Shown here piece by piece: positions 35,360 through 45,150 of a DNA stretch of 64,000 nt (within the stretch, counting starts at the first letter, position 1; every line of letters begins with the position of its first letter). Below the pieces are notes generated by a model. It made no database searches, was not told where the DNA came from, and saw only the letters and a program-made list of their open reading frames with translations. Made by a program: the position numbers and the translations under genes. Source of the stretch: a bacterium M00.F.Ca.ET.205.01.1.1. GTDB taxonomy: Bacteria > Pseudomonadota > Alphaproteobacteria > Rhizobiales > Rhizobiaceae. The stretch spans positions 62,001 to 126,000 of the forward strand of contig SRUQ01000004.1 in NCBI GenBank assembly GCA_004791255.1, in the 5' to 3' direction.

Positions 35360-37117
35360 CTAACGCATTTCAGTGGGCGCGGCGGCCCCGATCAGCGTCA
35401 GGCCGGACGTCAGAACGTCCGAAACAGCCTGCACCAGCCCTAGTCTGGCATGCGTCAATTGTCGGTCGTTAACCTTAACAAAACGTAAGTCCGGATTATC
35501 CGTGCCACGGTTCCAGTGTCCATGGAAACTGGAGGCCAGATCGTAGAGGTAGAATGCCAGCCGATGCGGCTCGAGCGCAAGCGCTGCAGACTCGATGAGC
35601 CGCGGATATTCGGCAAGCTTGCGGATCAGGCCGATCTCGCCCTCGTCGGTCAGCGACGCAGATGCGGCTGCCAGGCTGTTTCGGTCGAAATTCGCCTCCC
35701 CCAACTGCTCGCTTGCCTGCCGGAACACCGAATGGCAGCGCGCCGAGGCGTACTGCACATAGAACACCGGGTTGTCCTTGGACTGCTCGGTCACCTTGGC
35801 GAAGTCGAAATCGAGCGGCGCGTCGTTCTTGCGATAGAGCATCATGAAGCGGATCGGGTCGCGGCCGACCTCTTCGACCACTTCGCGCAAGGTCACGAAA
35901 TCGCCGGAGCGCTTCGACATGCGCACCGGCTCGCCGTCGCGGAACAGCTTGACCAGGTTGCACAACAGCACAGTGAGCTTCACATTATCGCCGGCAATCG
36001 CCCGCGCCAGCGCTTCCAGCCGCTTCACATAGCCGCCATGATCGGCGCCGAGCACATAGATCAGCTCGACGAAGCCGCGGTCGACCTTGTCCTTGAGATA
36101 GGCAACGTCGGCGGCGAAATAGGTGAACGAGCCGTCCGACTTGACCAGCGCCCGGTCCATGTCGTCGCCGACCGCCGTCGAGCGGAACAGAGTCTGCTCG
36201 CGGTCTTCCCAGTCGTCCGGCTTCTCGCCCTTCGGCGGCGGCAGTTTGCCCTTGTAGATATGGCCCTTCAGCGTCAGGTCGCTGATCGCGGAGCGGATCT
36301 TCCTGGCATTGTCCGCATGCAGCGTGCGTTCAGAGAAGAACACGTCGTGATGCACGTTGAGCAGCGCCAGATCATCGCGGATCATCGCCATCATCGCATC
36401 GATGGTGCGATCCTTGACGATAGCCAGCGCCTCATCGTCCGGCATCTGCAGCAGCGAGCGGCCGAACTCCTTGGCCAGCGCCTGGCCGACGGGAACCAGA
36501 TAATCGCCGGGATAGAGCCCCGCCGGTATCTCGCCGACCTCGTCGCCCAGCGCCTCGCGATAGCGCAGCAGGACCGAACGTCCGAGAACGTCGATCTGCG
36601 AACCGGCGTCGTTGATGATGTATTCCTTGGTCACGTCGAAGCCGGCGAACGCCATCAGGTTGGCGAGCGCGTCGCCAACCACCGCGCCGCGGCAATGGCC
36701 GACATGCATCGGCCCCGTCGGATTGGCGGAGACATATTCGACATTGGCCTTCTTGCCGCCGCCAACGCTGGAGCGGCCATAGTTGCGGCCTTCGCCCAGA
36801 AGTGTCGTCAGGTGCGCCTGCCAAAAACCGTCCTTGAGCCGCAAATTGACGAAGCCCGGACCGGCGACATCGACGGCGGCGACATCCTTGTCATTGCGCA
36901 GCGCCACCGCCAGCCGTTCGGCCAGCGCGCGCGGATTCTGCCCAGTCGGCTTGGCCAGTACCATCGCCGCATTGGTCGCGAGATCGCCATGGCTCGGGTC
37001 GCGCGGCGGCTCGACGGCGATGCGGGACAAATCGGGCGCAACGCCGTCATTGTCTTTAAGATCAAGCGCTTCGACGGCTTTTATGATTCGCGCGGTGAAA
37101 TCGGCGAAGATGTTCAT
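35360..37117 (-). CDS. argS: Arginine--tRNA ligase
   Basis: The 585-residue class I synthetase has an N-terminal additional domain, the HIGH-type motif [18 protein letters not shown] near residue 125, the Arg-binding helix, and the [18 protein letters not shown] region in place of a strict KMSK signature. The anticodon-binding helical domain ends with [15 protein letters not shown]. It is transcribed with dgt upstream and the SPOR gene downstream. Confidence 0.96.
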   Translation of the reverse strand: MNIFADFTARIIKAVEALDLKDNDGVAPDLSRIAVEPPRDPSHGDLATNAAMVLAKPTGQNPRALAERLAVALRNDKDVAAVDVAGPGFVNLRLKDGFWQAHLTTLLGEGRNYGRSSVGGGKKANVEYVSANPTGPMHVGHCRGAVVGDALANLMAFAGFDVTKEYIINDAGSQIDVLGRSVLLRYREALGDEVGEIPAGLYPGDYLVPVGQALAKEFGRSLLQMPDDEALAIVKDRTIDAMMAMIRDDLALLNVHHDVFFSERTLHADNARKIRSAISDLTLKGHIYKGKLPPPKGEKPDDWEDREQTLFRSTAVGDDMDRALVKSDGSFTYFAADVAYLKDKVDRGFVELIYVLGADHGGYVKRLEALARAIAGDNVKLTVLLCNLVKLFRDGEPVRMSKRSGDFVTLREVVEEVGRDPIRFMMLYRKNDAPLDFDFAKVTEQSKDNPVFYVQYASARCHSVFRQASEQLGEANFDRNSLAAASASLTDEGEIGLIRKLAEYPRLIESAALALEPHRLAFYLYDLASSFHGHWNRGTDNPDLRFVKVNDRQLTHARLGLVQAVSDVLTSGLTLIGAAAPTEMR

Positions 37118-37191
37118 TGGAATGACTCTGGAATCCGGCTTTGGCAGCTTTGCGGCGAATCCGGCTCGTTGGCCGGCAAATCGAGCCCGCC

Positions 37192-38406
37192 CTAGCTCAA
37201 ATCCGGGGTGCGGTCAAACAAACGCCGATGTTCCCTGAGCGCGTAGGTGTCGGTCATGCCGGCGAGGAAGTCGGCGACGCTGCGCGCCTTGATGCGATCG
37301 TCGGCCCGGTCGAGCCCCTCGCGCCAGCCGTCCGGCATGGCGCGCGGATCGGCGAAATAGGCGTCGAACAGCTCCCTGACGATCTGATCGGCGCCGGCGC
37401 GCACCCGCATGACCTCCTCATGGCGGTAGAGATGCTTGTACAGGAAGGCTTTCAACTCCTTCTCGGCGGTAGCCATGTCGGCGGAGAAGGTCACCATGGT
37501 CTCGCCCGCCCCGCGCACCGCGTCGGCGCTCAGCGGTTTGACGCGCTCCAGATTGGCGGTGGTGGATAAGATGACGTCCTCGACCATGGCGGTGATCTGC
37601 CGCCGCATCAGTTCGTGGCCGGTGCGCACGTCGTCGAGCGAGGGATAGCGCGCCCGCACCGCTTCAAGGATCGACCCCGGCAGCGAAGCCGCCTGCAGCA
37701 TGTCCAGCGTCAGCAGCCCCGACCTCAGGCCATCATCTATGTCATGGGTGTTGTAGGCGATGTCGTCGGCGATCGCCGCGCACTGCGCCTCGATGCCGGC
37801 GAAGCGGTCGAGTTCGAGGTCATGCAGTTGCGAATAATCGCGGATCGCCTGCGGCACCGGGCCCTTGAGGCCCTTCCCGCTGGCGTCGGTCAGCGGACCA
37901 TTGTGCTTGACCAGGCCTTCCAGCGTCTCCCAGGCCAGGTTCAGCCCGTCGAATTCGGCATAGCGCCGCTCCAGCCGCGTCACCACGCGCAGCGACTGCG
38001 CATTGTGGTCGAAACCGCCCCACGCGGACATCTTCTCGTTAAGCGCATCCTCCCCGGTGTGGCCGAACGGCGTGTGGCCGAAATCATGCACCAGCGCCAC
38101 CGCCTCGGCGAGATCCTCGTCGCCGCGCAGCGCCCGCGCCAGCGCCCGCGCGATCTGGGCGACTTCGATCGAATGCGTCAGCCGGGTGCGGTAGTGGTCG
38201 CCCTCATGCGCGACGAAGACCTGCGTCTTGTGCTTCAGGCGGCGGAAGGCGGTGGAATGGATGATGCGGTCGCGGTCGCGCTGGAACGGCGTGCGGGTCG
38301 GGCTTTCGACCTCGTCGAACAGGCGACCGCGCGAACGCGCCGGATCGCAGGCATAGGCAGCGCGTGGCCGATAGCCGAATCCGATGTCGCCCAACTCGTT
38401 GCTCAT
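37192..38406 (-). CDS. dgt: Deoxyguanosinetriphosphate triphosphohydrolase-like protein
   Basis: The 404-residue HD-domain phosphohydrolase removes triphosphate from dNTPs in characterised relatives. Metal ligands are visible: [17 protein letters not shown] gives the first His, and [18 protein letters not shown] gives the HD pair and the Glu/His cluster. [12 protein letters not shown] supplies the later Asp. N-terminal [19 protein letters not shown] and [20 protein letters not shown] are typical of the family. I start at ATG 38406; the longer frame overlaps erpA on the other strand and is not credible. Confidence 0.92.
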   Translation of the reverse strand: MSNELGDIGFGYRPRAAYACDPARSRGRLFDEVESPTRTPFQRDRDRIIHSTAFRRLKHKTQVFVAHEGDHYRTRLTHSIEVAQIARALARALRGDEDLAEAVALVHDFGHTPFGHTGEDALNEKMSAWGGFDHNAQSLRVVTRLERRYAEFDGLNLAWETLEGLVKHNGPLTDASGKGLKGPVPQAIRDYSQLHDLELDRFAGIEAQCAAIADDIAYNTHDIDDGLRSGLLTLDMLQAASLPGSILEAVRARYPSLDDVRTGHELMRRQITAMVEDVILSTTANLERVKPLSADAVRGAGETMVTFSADMATAEKELKAFLYKHLYRHEEVMRVRAGADQIVRELFDAYFADPRAMPDGWREGLDRADDRIKARSVADFLAGMTDTYALREHRRLFDRTPDLS

Positions 38407-38420
38407 GGTCGATGCCGCGC

Positions 38421-38472
38421 TTGACTGGTCTGGTTGACTTGAGTGTAGTTGACTTGGTCGTAGTTGACTTGG
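38421..38472. repeat. 15-base imperfect tandem repeat between dgt and erpA
   Basis: TTGACTTGAGTGTAG (38434-38448) and TTGACTTGGTCGTAG (38449-38463) are followed by TTGACTTGG and preceded by TTGACTGGTCTGG. Each unit contains TTGACTTG, which resembles a -35 element, and the array fills most of the divergent promoter region. Confidence 0.85.
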
Positions 38473-38521
38473 CCGCTTGCGCTTCATACCTATCATGTGA
38501 AACCGAAAGCAAGGTGACGCC

Positions 38522-38869
38522 ATGGGCGCCGATGCCAAGACCACCATGAAAGTCGAGATGACCGAGGCTGCCGCCAAGCGGATCGCCCGGATCGTTTCGG
38601 CCGAAGCCGGCAAGACGGCGCTGCGCGTGTCGGTCGAAGGCGGCGGCTGCTCCGGTTTTTCCTACAAGTTCGATCTGGTCGATGCGCGCCACGACGACGA
38701 CGTCGCCATCGAAAAGGACGGCGCCACGGTGCTGATCGACGATTTGTCGCTGGTCTATATGGGCGGCTCGGTGATCGACTTCGTCGACGATCTGATGGGC
38801 CAGTCGTTCCAGATCAGGAACCCCAACGCCGTTGCCTCCTGCGGCTGCGGCACCAGCTTTTCCATCTAG
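38522..38869 (+). CDS. erpA: Iron-sulfur cluster insertion protein, A-type (ErpA/IscA)
   Basis: A-type carriers pass Fe-S clusters to apo-proteins. The 115-residue protein shows the conserved [13 protein letters not shown] with the first Cys and the C-terminal [10 protein letters not shown] with the two others, plus [17 protein letters not shown]. The choice between ErpA and other A-type names is by usual rhizobial naming. It is divergent from dgt and followed at 11 bases by a VOC-family gene. Confidence 0.92.
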   Translation: MGADAKTTMKVEMTEAAAKRIARIVSAEAGKTALRVSVEGGGCSGFSYKFDLVDARHDDDVAIEKDGATVLIDDLSLVYMGGSVIDFVDDLMGQSFQIRNPNAVASCGCGTSFSI

Positions 38870-38879
38870 CGGCATCGCC

Positions 38880-39269
38880 ATGCCTTCAATCGGTGCGATC
38901 CGCCAGGTCGCGCTGTCGGCCGGGCGTGACCTCGACATGACCCTCGCCTTCTGGCGCGACGTGCTCGGCATGGGCGTGCATGCGCGTTATGACCCGCCGG
39001 GCATCGCATTCATCATGGCCGGCGATGTGAGGCTGCTGTTCACCGACGGCGTGCCGGCCGGCACCGTCTATCTCGACATATCGGGCCTCGAAGCCTTTCA
39101 CGCCCAGGCGAAAGCCGCGGGCGTCCCCTTCACCGCGTCGCCTGCCCTCGTCCACAACGACACCGAAGGCACGTTCGGTCCGGCGGGGGAAAGCGAGTGG
39201 ATGGCCTTTCTAAAAGACCCGGCAGGCAATACGGTCGGGTTAGTCGAACGCCTTCCGCCATTGCATTGA
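38880..39269 (+). CDS. VOC family (glyoxalase/bleomycin resistance-fold) protein
   Basis: The 129-residue protein has the paired βαβββ modules of the vicinal oxygen chelate fold. Landmarks are DLDMTLAFWRDVLGMGVHAR in the first half and ESEWMAFLKDPAGNTVGLVE at the end, where the Glu metal ligand usually lies. The substrate cannot be inferred. ATG 38880 was chosen because the fold starts there. It is probably co-transcribed with erpA and xthA. Confidence 0.82.
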   Translation: MPSIGAIRQVALSAGRDLDMTLAFWRDVLGMGVHARYDPPGIAFIMAGDVRLLFTDGVPAGTVYLDISGLEAFHAQAKAAGVPFTASPALVHNDTEGTFGPAGESEWMAFLKDPAGNTVGLVERLPPLH

Positions 39270-39279
39270 TGAGGCCGCC

Positions 39280-40074
39280 ATGAAGATCGTCACCTGGAAC
39301 ATCAATGGCGTGCGCGCCCGCATCGGCAACCTCACCCACTGGCTGACCGAGAGCGCACCGGACATCGTCTGCCTGCAGGAGATCAAGACGGTCGACGAGC
39401 AGTTCCCCCGCGCCGAGATCGAGGCGCTTGGCTACAATGTCGAAACCCATGGCCAGAAGGGGTTCAATGGCGTCGCGCTTTTGTCGAAACTGCGCTTCGA
39501 CGAGGTTATCAGAGGCCTGCCCGGCGACGACGACGACGAACAGGCGCGTTTCATCGAGGGCGTGTTCTCGACCGACAAGGGCGCGCTGCGCGTCGCCTCG
39601 CTCTATCTGCCAAACGGCAACCCGATCGATGACGAGAAGAAATTCCCGTACAAGCTGTCGTGGATGGCGCGGCTGGAACGCTGGGCCGAGGACAGGCTGA
39701 GGCTGGAAGAGGCCCTGGTGCTGGCCGGCGACTACAATGTCATCCCCGAGCCGATCGACGCCAGGTTCCCCGAGAACTGGCTGGGTGACGCTCTGTTCCA
39801 GCCGCAAACGCGGCAGGCCTTCCGCAGGCTGAGGAATCTCGGCTTCACCGAAGCCGTGCGCGCCGTCACCGATGCGCCCGACACCTACACCTTCTGGGAT
39901 TATCAGGCCGGCGCCTGGCAGAAGAACAACGGTATCCGCATCGATCACTTGCTCCTGTCGCCGGAAGCCGCCAACCGGTTCTCGTCGGCCTCGATCGAAA
40001 AGCATGTGCGCGCCTGGGAAAAACCCTCCGACCACGTGCCGGTGGCCATCGACCTCGCCCTGCAGCCTGCCTGA
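39280..40074 (+). CDS. xthA: Exodeoxyribonuclease III / AP endonuclease
   Basis: The 264-residue enzyme of base-excision repair starts MKIVTWNINGVRARIGNL, with the Asn ligand. It continues with PDIVCLQEIKTVDEQFP (catalytic Glu), GFNGVALLSK, VLAGDYNVIPEP (Asp/Asn) and RIDHLLLSPEA and ends with WEKPSDHVPVAIDL, giving the catalytic Asp-His. It starts 10 bases after the VOC gene. Confidence 0.95.
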   Translation: MKIVTWNINGVRARIGNLTHWLTESAPDIVCLQEIKTVDEQFPRAEIEALGYNVETHGQKGFNGVALLSKLRFDEVIRGLPGDDDDEQARFIEGVFSTDKGALRVASLYLPNGNPIDDEKKFPYKLSWMARLERWAEDRLRLEEALVLAGDYNVIPEPIDARFPENWLGDALFQPQTRQAFRRLRNLGFTEAVRAVTDAPDTYTFWDYQAGAWQKNNGIRIDHLLLSPEAANRFSSASIEKHVRAWEKPSDHVPVAIDLALQPA

Positions 40075-40146
40075 CGAGCGTCGGCGGACCTTCTATCGCC
40101 ACATTCCGGAGCATGATGGGAAATCATCATGGCGGCCGGGGTTCCC

Positions 40147-40446
40147 ATGACCACACGACTTCTCCTTTGTCCGATCGGGCTGGCCATCGCCATGGCCGCT
40201 CCCGCTGCGGCCTTCGCCGCCCAGGAATGCCTGGCTAACGGAAAGTCTTATCAGGTCGGCCAGGTCGCTTGCCTGACCGTCGCCGACCAGAGCCACCTCG
40301 CCCGCTGCGACATGGTGCTTAACAACACGTCCTGGACGAAGATTGGCGATAGCTGCCCCGCCAACACCATGGCGCCGCATCTGCAAATGACGCCGATCTC
40401 GACGCCCGCGCCAAGCATGGTGCCGACCGAGCCCACCGAGAACTGA
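40147..40446 (+). CDS. Small secreted protein of unknown function
   Basis: The 99-residue precursor has a signal peptide (LLLCPIGLAIAMAAPAAAFA). The mature part of about 70 residues has four Cys (ECLANGKSYQVGQVACLTV, ARCDMVLNN, GDSCPANT), probably two disulfides, and a Pro/Thr-rich tail. I do not recognise the family. ATG 40147 was taken over an upstream ATG because the signal peptide then has the usual length. The last codons and stop lie in a 15-base tandem duplication (GAGAACTGATTTTTC and GAGAACTGATTTTAT). Confidence 0.7.
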   Translation: MTTRLLLCPIGLAIAMAAPAAAFAAQECLANGKSYQVGQVACLTVADQSHLARCDMVLNNTSWTKIGDSCPANTMAPHLQMTPISTPAPSMVPTEPTEN

Positions 40447-40513
40447 TTTTTCGAGAACTGATTTTATCGTCAGCCAATCTCCCTCTCGTGGGAGATATCC
40501 GGCTGAACAGAGG

Positions 40514-40537
40514 GAGGCGCGAAAAATCTCGCGCCTC
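40514..40537. terminator. Perfect 9-base hairpin between convergent genes
   Basis: GAGGCGCGA (40514-40522) pairs with TCGCGCCTC (40529-40537) across AAAATC. It has no long T-run. It lies between the secreted-protein gene and exoR and could end both transcripts. Confidence 0.55.
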
Positions 40538-40619
40538 GGTCAAACCTGCGGGCACTGAGAACCTTCAATCGGTTGACGTGTAAGCGACTGGCAGCCGGCA
40601 GGATCAAGCTCCGGCACCC

Positions 40620-41468
40620 CTACTGATCGGCGTTGTTGCCCTTGGTCAGGATATCGTCCGCCAGCGAGATCGCGGTGCGGCGGTCGGCTTCGCCGGCAGC
40701 GGCGAAGGCCTCTTCCTGCATGCCGCGGATCCAGGGCTGATCGGCGGGCGAAGCACGCTCGAGCGCGGCGGTCATCATCGCCAGGCCGCGCACGACCTTG
40801 CCGCTCTGGAACAGGAGATGGCCGAGCGTCGCCTGCGCGCCGGCATGGCCTTTTTCGGCGGCGAGCTGGAACCAGCGCCCGGCCTGCTTGACGCTGGCCT
40901 TGACGCCACCCTCGCCCTTGAGGAACATCTGGCCCATCTCGAACTGGGCGTTCGGGTTGCGGTAGTTGGCGGCGGCGCGCATGTAATATTCCTGCGCCGC
41001 TACCTCGTTCTCGGCGACCGGGCTGCCGGGGATGCCGGTCTTGAGATAATCGCCCAGCGCCACCAGCGCGTCCGAGACATAGCTCTCTTCAGGGGAACCC
41101 GGTTCGACGTCCTGGTCGACGATCTCCGAGAAGAACTTGAACGCCTCGTAGTCGTCGCGCTCCACGCCGTCGCCTTCGGCATACATGCGGGCAAGCTTCC
41201 AGGTGGCGCCGATCTGGCCGTTTTCGGCGGCGTATTTGTAAGCCTCGGCGGCCTGCTCCTTGTGGCCGCTCTTGTAGGCCGAGAAGCCGAACTGGAACAC
41301 CGCCCAGGGGCTCGACTGCGGCTTCACGCCGGTCTTGTCGTCGAACACCTTGTCGTCAAAGGCCATGGCCTGGCCCACGGCGCCAAAGATCGCAACCGCG
41401 ACCAGTGCCGAAAGGACAGATGACCTCAACAACTCTGGTGTTGACTTCAACAACTCAGATATCCGCAT
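40620..41468 (-). CDS. exoR: ExoR-like periplasmic Sel1-repeat regulator
   Basis: The 282-residue protein has a signal peptide ([20 protein letters not shown]) and then Sel1/TPR-like repeats: [58 protein letters not shown] and [17 protein letters not shown]. The order and the end ([20 protein letters not shown]) resemble ExoR, the periplasmic inhibitor of the ExoS-ChvI two-component system that controls succinoglycan and motility in rhizobia. ATG 41468 was chosen; it lies inside the 3' end of ilvD, 14 bases before that gene's stop. The signal region has an internal duplication ([12 protein letters not shown]). Confidence 0.75.
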   Translation of the reverse strand: MRISELLKSTPELLRSSVLSALVAVAIFGAVGQAMAFDDKVFDDKTGVKPQSSPWAVFQFGFSAYKSGHKEQAAEAYKYAAENGQIGATWKLARMYAEGDGVERDDYEAFKFFSEIVDQDVEPGSPEESYVSDALVALGDYLKTGIPGSPVAENEVAAQEYYMRAAANYRNPNAQFEMGQMFLKGEGGVKASVKQAGRWFQLAAEKGHAGAQATLGHLLFQSGKVVRGLAMMTAALERASPADQPWIRGMQEEAFAAAGEADRRTAISLADDILTKGNNADQ

Positions 41469-43179
41469 AACAGTGTGTTTCTTTCGCACCGCCCGGATGG
41501 GTAACCGCGCCGTCGCGGGCAGGCCCTACCGTCTGTGCATATTTCCATATCGCGCCCGACTGATAGTCGGTCGTGCGCGCCTTCCACGCCTTCCCCCGTG
41601 CCGCCAGTTCAGCGTCGGACAGTGCCACCTCGATCGTACCGTTCACCGCGTCGATCGAGATCACGTCTCCATCCCTGACGAGGCCGATCGGACCGCCCAC
41701 CGCTGCCTCCGGCCCGACATGGCCGATGCAGAAGCCGCGCGTGGCGCCCGAGAAGCGGCCGTCGGTGATCAGCGCCACCTTGCCGCCCATGCCCTGGCCG
41801 TAAAGCGCTGCGGTCGTGGACAGCATCTCGCGCATGCCAGGGCCGCCGCGGGGCCCTTCGTAGCGGATGACGAGAACCTCGCCTTCCCGGTAAGCGCGGT
41901 TCGTCACCGCCTCGAAGCATTCCTCTTCCGAATCGAAACAGCGCGCCGGGCCGGAGAATTTCAGCTCCGCCATGCCCGCGACCTTCACGATCGCGCCTTC
42001 GGGGGCAAGGTTTCCCTTCAAGCCCACGACACCGCCGGTTTGGGTAATGGGTGTGTTGGCCGGGCGGACCACGTCTTGATGCTCATTCCAGGCAACGTGC
42101 TGCATGTTTTCGGCCAAAGTGCGGCCAGTCACCGTCAGGCAGTCGCCATGCAAATAGCCATTGTCGAGCAAGGTCTTCATCAGCAGCGGAATGCCACCGG
42201 CCTCGAACATGTCCTTGGCGACATATTTGCCGCCCGGCTTGAGGTCGGCGATGTAAGGCGTCTTCTCAAAAATTCGGGCGACGTCGAACAGGTCGAACTT
42301 GATGCCCGCCTCATGCGCGATCGCCGGCAGGTGCAGCGCCGCATTGGTCGAGCCGCCGGTGGCCGAGACCACGGTCGCCGCATTTTCCAGCGCCTTCAGC
42401 GTGACGATGTCGCGCGGCCGGATGTTCTTGGCAATCAGCTCCATGACCTTTTCGCCGGAGGCGAAATTGAATCGGTCGCGCATCTCGTAAGGCGCCGGCG
42501 CGCCGCAGGAATAAGGCAGCGCAAGACCAATCGCCTCGGCGACGGTGGCCATGGTGTTGGCGGTGAACTGGGCGCCGCAGGAGCCGGCCGACGGGCAGGC
42601 TGCCTGTTCGATTTCGAGCAGTTCGGTATCGCTGATGGAGCCGACCGAGTGCTGGCCGACCGCCTCGAACACATCCTGCACAGTGATCTGCCGGCCGCGA
42701 TAGCTGCCGGGCAGGATCGAGCCGCCATAAATGAAGATCGACGGCACGTTGAGACGCACCATGGCCATCATCATGCCGGGCAGCGACTTGTCGCAACCGG
42801 CGAGCCCGACCAGCGCATCGTAGCAATGGCCGCGCATGGTGAGCTCGACCGAATCCGCGATGACCTCGCGTGACACCAGCGAGGACTTCATGCCCTGGTG
42901 GCCCATGGCGATGCCGTCGGTGACGGTGATGGTGCAGAATTCGCGCGGCGTGCCATTGGCCGCGGCAACGCCCTTCTTGACCACCTGCGCCTGGCGCATC
43001 AGCGAAATGTTGCAGGGAGCGGCTTCATTCCAGCATGACGCAACGCCTACCAGCGGCTGCGCGATCTCGGCCGCCGACAGGCCCATGGCATAGAGATAGG
43101 AGCGGTGCGGCGCACGCGCCGGCCCGACAGTCACATGGCGGCTAGGGAGCTTAGCCTTTGAAATGACCTTGGCGTCCAT
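41455..43179 (-). CDS. ilvD: Dihydroxy-acid dehydratase
   Basis: IlvD makes the 2-keto acid precursors of valine, leucine and isoleucine and carries an Fe-S cluster. The 574-residue protein shows [43 protein letters not shown] (core [11 protein letters not shown]) and [18 protein letters not shown], supplying the cluster Cys residues. The C-terminal [20 protein letters not shown] is also present. ATG 43179 ([12 protein letters not shown]) follows AAGGATGAGA; the longer frame is not family-like. Its last 14 bases overlap the exoR start. Confidence 0.95.
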   Translation of the reverse strand: MDAKVISKAKLPSRHVTVGPARAPHRSYLYAMGLSAAEIAQPLVGVASCWNEAAPCNISLMRQAQVVKKGVAAANGTPREFCTITVTDGIAMGHQGMKSSLVSREVIADSVELTMRGHCYDALVGLAGCDKSLPGMMMAMVRLNVPSIFIYGGSILPGSYRGRQITVQDVFEAVGQHSVGSISDTELLEIEQAACPSAGSCGAQFTANTMATVAEAIGLALPYSCGAPAPYEMRDRFNFASGEKVMELIAKNIRPRDIVTLKALENAATVVSATGGSTNAALHLPAIAHEAGIKFDLFDVARIFEKTPYIADLKPGGKYVAKDMFEAGGIPLLMKTLLDNGYLHGDCLTVTGRTLAENMQHVAWNEHQDVVRPANTPITQTGGVVGLKGNLAPEGAIVKVAGMAELKFSGPARCFDSEEECFEAVTNRAYREGEVLVIRYEGPRGGPGMREMLSTTAALYGQGMGGKVALITDGRFSGATRGFCIGHVGPEAAVGGPIGLVRDGDVISIDAVNGTIEVALSDAELAARGKAWKARTTDYQSGAIWKYAQTVGPARDGAVTHPGGAKETHCYADI

Positions 43180-43428
43180 TCTCATCCTTGCCGCGGGCGG
43201 TGCGGCCTGTCCCATCGCCGAGCCTTTTGGCGCGTGTCCCGAGACCATTTCGAGGTGCGCCGGGTTTATGGCGGGAAATGGGCAATTTCCTTCGCGGGAT
43301 TTGTAGCGCAGGGGTTGTTCAGAATGTGTTGCCAAAACGTCACAATTCCACGAGGCAGCCTCAGTGCGGCTTATATGCAACGCAGCTTGGATATAAAGAT
43401 GATGGCGAGGTGCGCTTAAAACAAAAAA

Positions 43429-43445
43429 GCCGGGCGATGCCCGGC
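43429..43445 (-). terminator. Terminator after the first FadL-type porin gene
   Basis: GCCGGGC (43429-43435) pairs with GCCCGGC (43439-43445), flanked by A-runs and T-runs on both sides, so it can act in both directions. It is 23 bases after the porin stop. A near-identical copy is at 45109. Confidence 0.88.
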
Positions 43446-43468
43446 CTTTTTCGTTGAATTTCAGTCGG

Positions 43469-44731
43469 TTACCACTTGACCTTCAATGAAGTCGAAAGTG
43501 CCGTGACAAGGTCGTTGCCAAACTCAGCCGTATAGCCATTGTCGTATGTTAGACCATCATCCTGGCTTACGGCCGTATGTATCGATCCACTGGTCAGTAA
43601 GCCGATCGCTCCACCAAAACGGAGTTCGATGTTTTGGGTTGGCGTGTAGGCCACGCCACCGCTGAGGGTCCAGGTATCGGTTTGGGCGCTCAGGCCGGTC
43701 GTCGTTCCGCGATCCCAGGTGATAACCGCCGCACCGCTCCACTGATCGTTGAATTTGTGGCCGATACCGCCCGAAACCGTCCAGCCATCGCGATAGAGCA
43801 AATCAAGCGAGGTAAGCTTCAGGGGGCTTGTCGTAGTGCAGGAAGATGTGCCGGTCGGGCAAAACGGAATGCTCTGCAGCTCGCTCCAATTCATCCACTT
43901 TATGGATCCGAATGCCAGCCAGCCGGGAGCTATGCCTGACTGAAGCTTGAGCTCCAAAGAATCCGGAACCTCCGAGGAACCGCTAACATTCGTCACCTTG
44001 CCCAAAAACGGATTTAACGGATTGAGGGCCGCAGGCACCTGAGTCAGATCGAGCGTTCCATCCAAACTGTCGAGCTTGACCGCCGAATTATAGACCAGGC
44101 TGGCGCGCAGCGCGATATCCGGAATCTCATAGGCAACGCCGGCTCGCCACCCCCAGCCGTCATCCTCAAGGTCAAGGCGTCCAATGCCCGCACCGGGGAT
44201 GGGAACCACCAATTGTTCCTTGAAACCCGAAACATCCTCGTGAAACACGCCGCCGATAAAACGAAACTGTCCTTTGCCGAGATCCATCTTGTAGGAGCAG
44301 GTCCCGCCTATCGCCTCGCTCTTCACCTGGGTTTCAACATTGCTGTTCGCGCCGGCCCAATTCCGCCCCGGGTTGCTTGACGCGCCGATTGGCTGGCCGT
44401 AGTCGACGAGACAGTCGACCGGACCCATACCCGCCTTGATACCGACGCTCGGTACCCAATAGCTTTCGGTATCGCGAGCACTGTTGGAGAAGCCCGGAAT
44501 GAGGTTAAGGGGGCCGTCAGACGGATCGGTGTCCTTCACGTTCTTGAGGTCGCGTTGCGGCATCACATAAGTGCCGGAGACCTCACCCGTGACTTGGGCA
44601 GGATCGAACAGCAGATCGATATCGTAACCGCCGCGTTCCAGACCGCCGGCGTGCGCATTCATCGGCGTCCCGATCAATGCCAGCGGAAAACACCCTGCCC
44701 CCAGCAGTGCCTTCAAACGCAGCTTGTCCAT
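43469..44731 (-). CDS. FadL/OmpP1/TodX family outer membrane protein, copy A
   Basis: Members are outer membrane β-barrels that import hydrophobic compounds such as long-chain fatty acids. The 420-residue precursor has a signal peptide ([23 protein letters not shown]), then the typical alphaproteobacterial FadL start [19 protein letters not shown]. It has many amphipathic strands, the motif [21 protein letters not shown], the [20 protein letters not shown] turn, and a C-terminal strand ending LKVKW. ATG 44731 follows GGGGAGACTC. It is a diverged tandem paralogue of the gene at 45151. Confidence 0.85.
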   Translation of the reverse strand: MDKLRLKALLGAGCFPLALIGTPMNAHAGGLERGGYDIDLLFDPAQVTGEVSGTYVMPQRDLKNVKDTDPSDGPLNLIPGFSNSARDTESYWVPSVGIKAGMGPVDCLVDYGQPIGASSNPGRNWAGANSNVETQVKSEAIGGTCSYKMDLGKGQFRFIGGVFHEDVSGFKEQLVVPIPGAGIGRLDLEDDGWGWRAGVAYEIPDIALRASLVYNSAVKLDSLDGTLDLTQVPAALNPLNPFLGKVTNVSGSSEVPDSLELKLQSGIAPGWLAFGSIKWMNWSELQSIPFCPTGTSSCTTTSPLKLTSLDLLYRDGWTVSGGIGHKFNDQWSGAAVITWDRGTTTGLSAQTDTWTLSGGVAYTPTQNIELRFGGAIGLLTSGSIHTAVSQDDGLTYDNGYTAEFGNDLVTALSTSLKVKW

Positions 44732-45108
44732 GAGTCTCCCCGAATTCGAACACAATCCAAGCAAGAACCAATTTGCATGGGGGACGCAACAACGATTTCA
44801 AGAGGCGTACGCGTACATATTTTCTAGGTACGTTCTTCGTGGTGGCGGCGAGGGACAGCACCCCTGCAAAACCGCCGATTTGCGAGCGCCTATCCGAAAA
44901 AACCCCGGAAAATCAGCCCCGGCCCGCACAAAAATGGCATCCCTGGCGATCAATTTGCCGGCTGTTACATAATGGCAACATTGCCGTAAAAACTTCCGTT
45001 TACGTCAACGACAATATCCGCGCCGAAACTAATCTGAATCGCCGGACGCTGGTCCTCCAAACAAGCCGATATTGCGGGATGCATCGGAGAAACTCGCCAA
45101 ACAAAAAA
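44732..45108 (-). promoter_or_regulatory. Control region of porin copy A with two conserved blocks
   Basis: About 380 bases without a gene. Two blocks are shared with the control region of porin copy B. One is the palindrome GTACGCGTAC (44807-44816) in a CGCAACAACGATTTC context. The other is a 47-base block (44965-45011) beginning TGTTACATAATGGCAACA and ending GTTTACGTCAAC. The second block contains the imperfect palindrome GTTACATAATGGCAAC and a TTTACGTCAA half-site like the 16948 palindrome. The region between the blocks is not conserved. Confidence 0.6.
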
Positions 45109-45125
45109 GCCGGGCAATGCCCGGC
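45109..45125 (-). terminator. Terminator after the second FadL-type porin gene
   Basis: GCCGGGC (45109-45115) pairs with GCCCGGC (45119-45125) around AAT, with an A-run to the left, giving a T-run on the minus strand. It is almost identical to the 43429 terminator, showing that the duplication included the terminator. Confidence 0.88.
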
Positions 45126-45150
45126 CTTTCCTGCTCGATATGTTTCAGAC

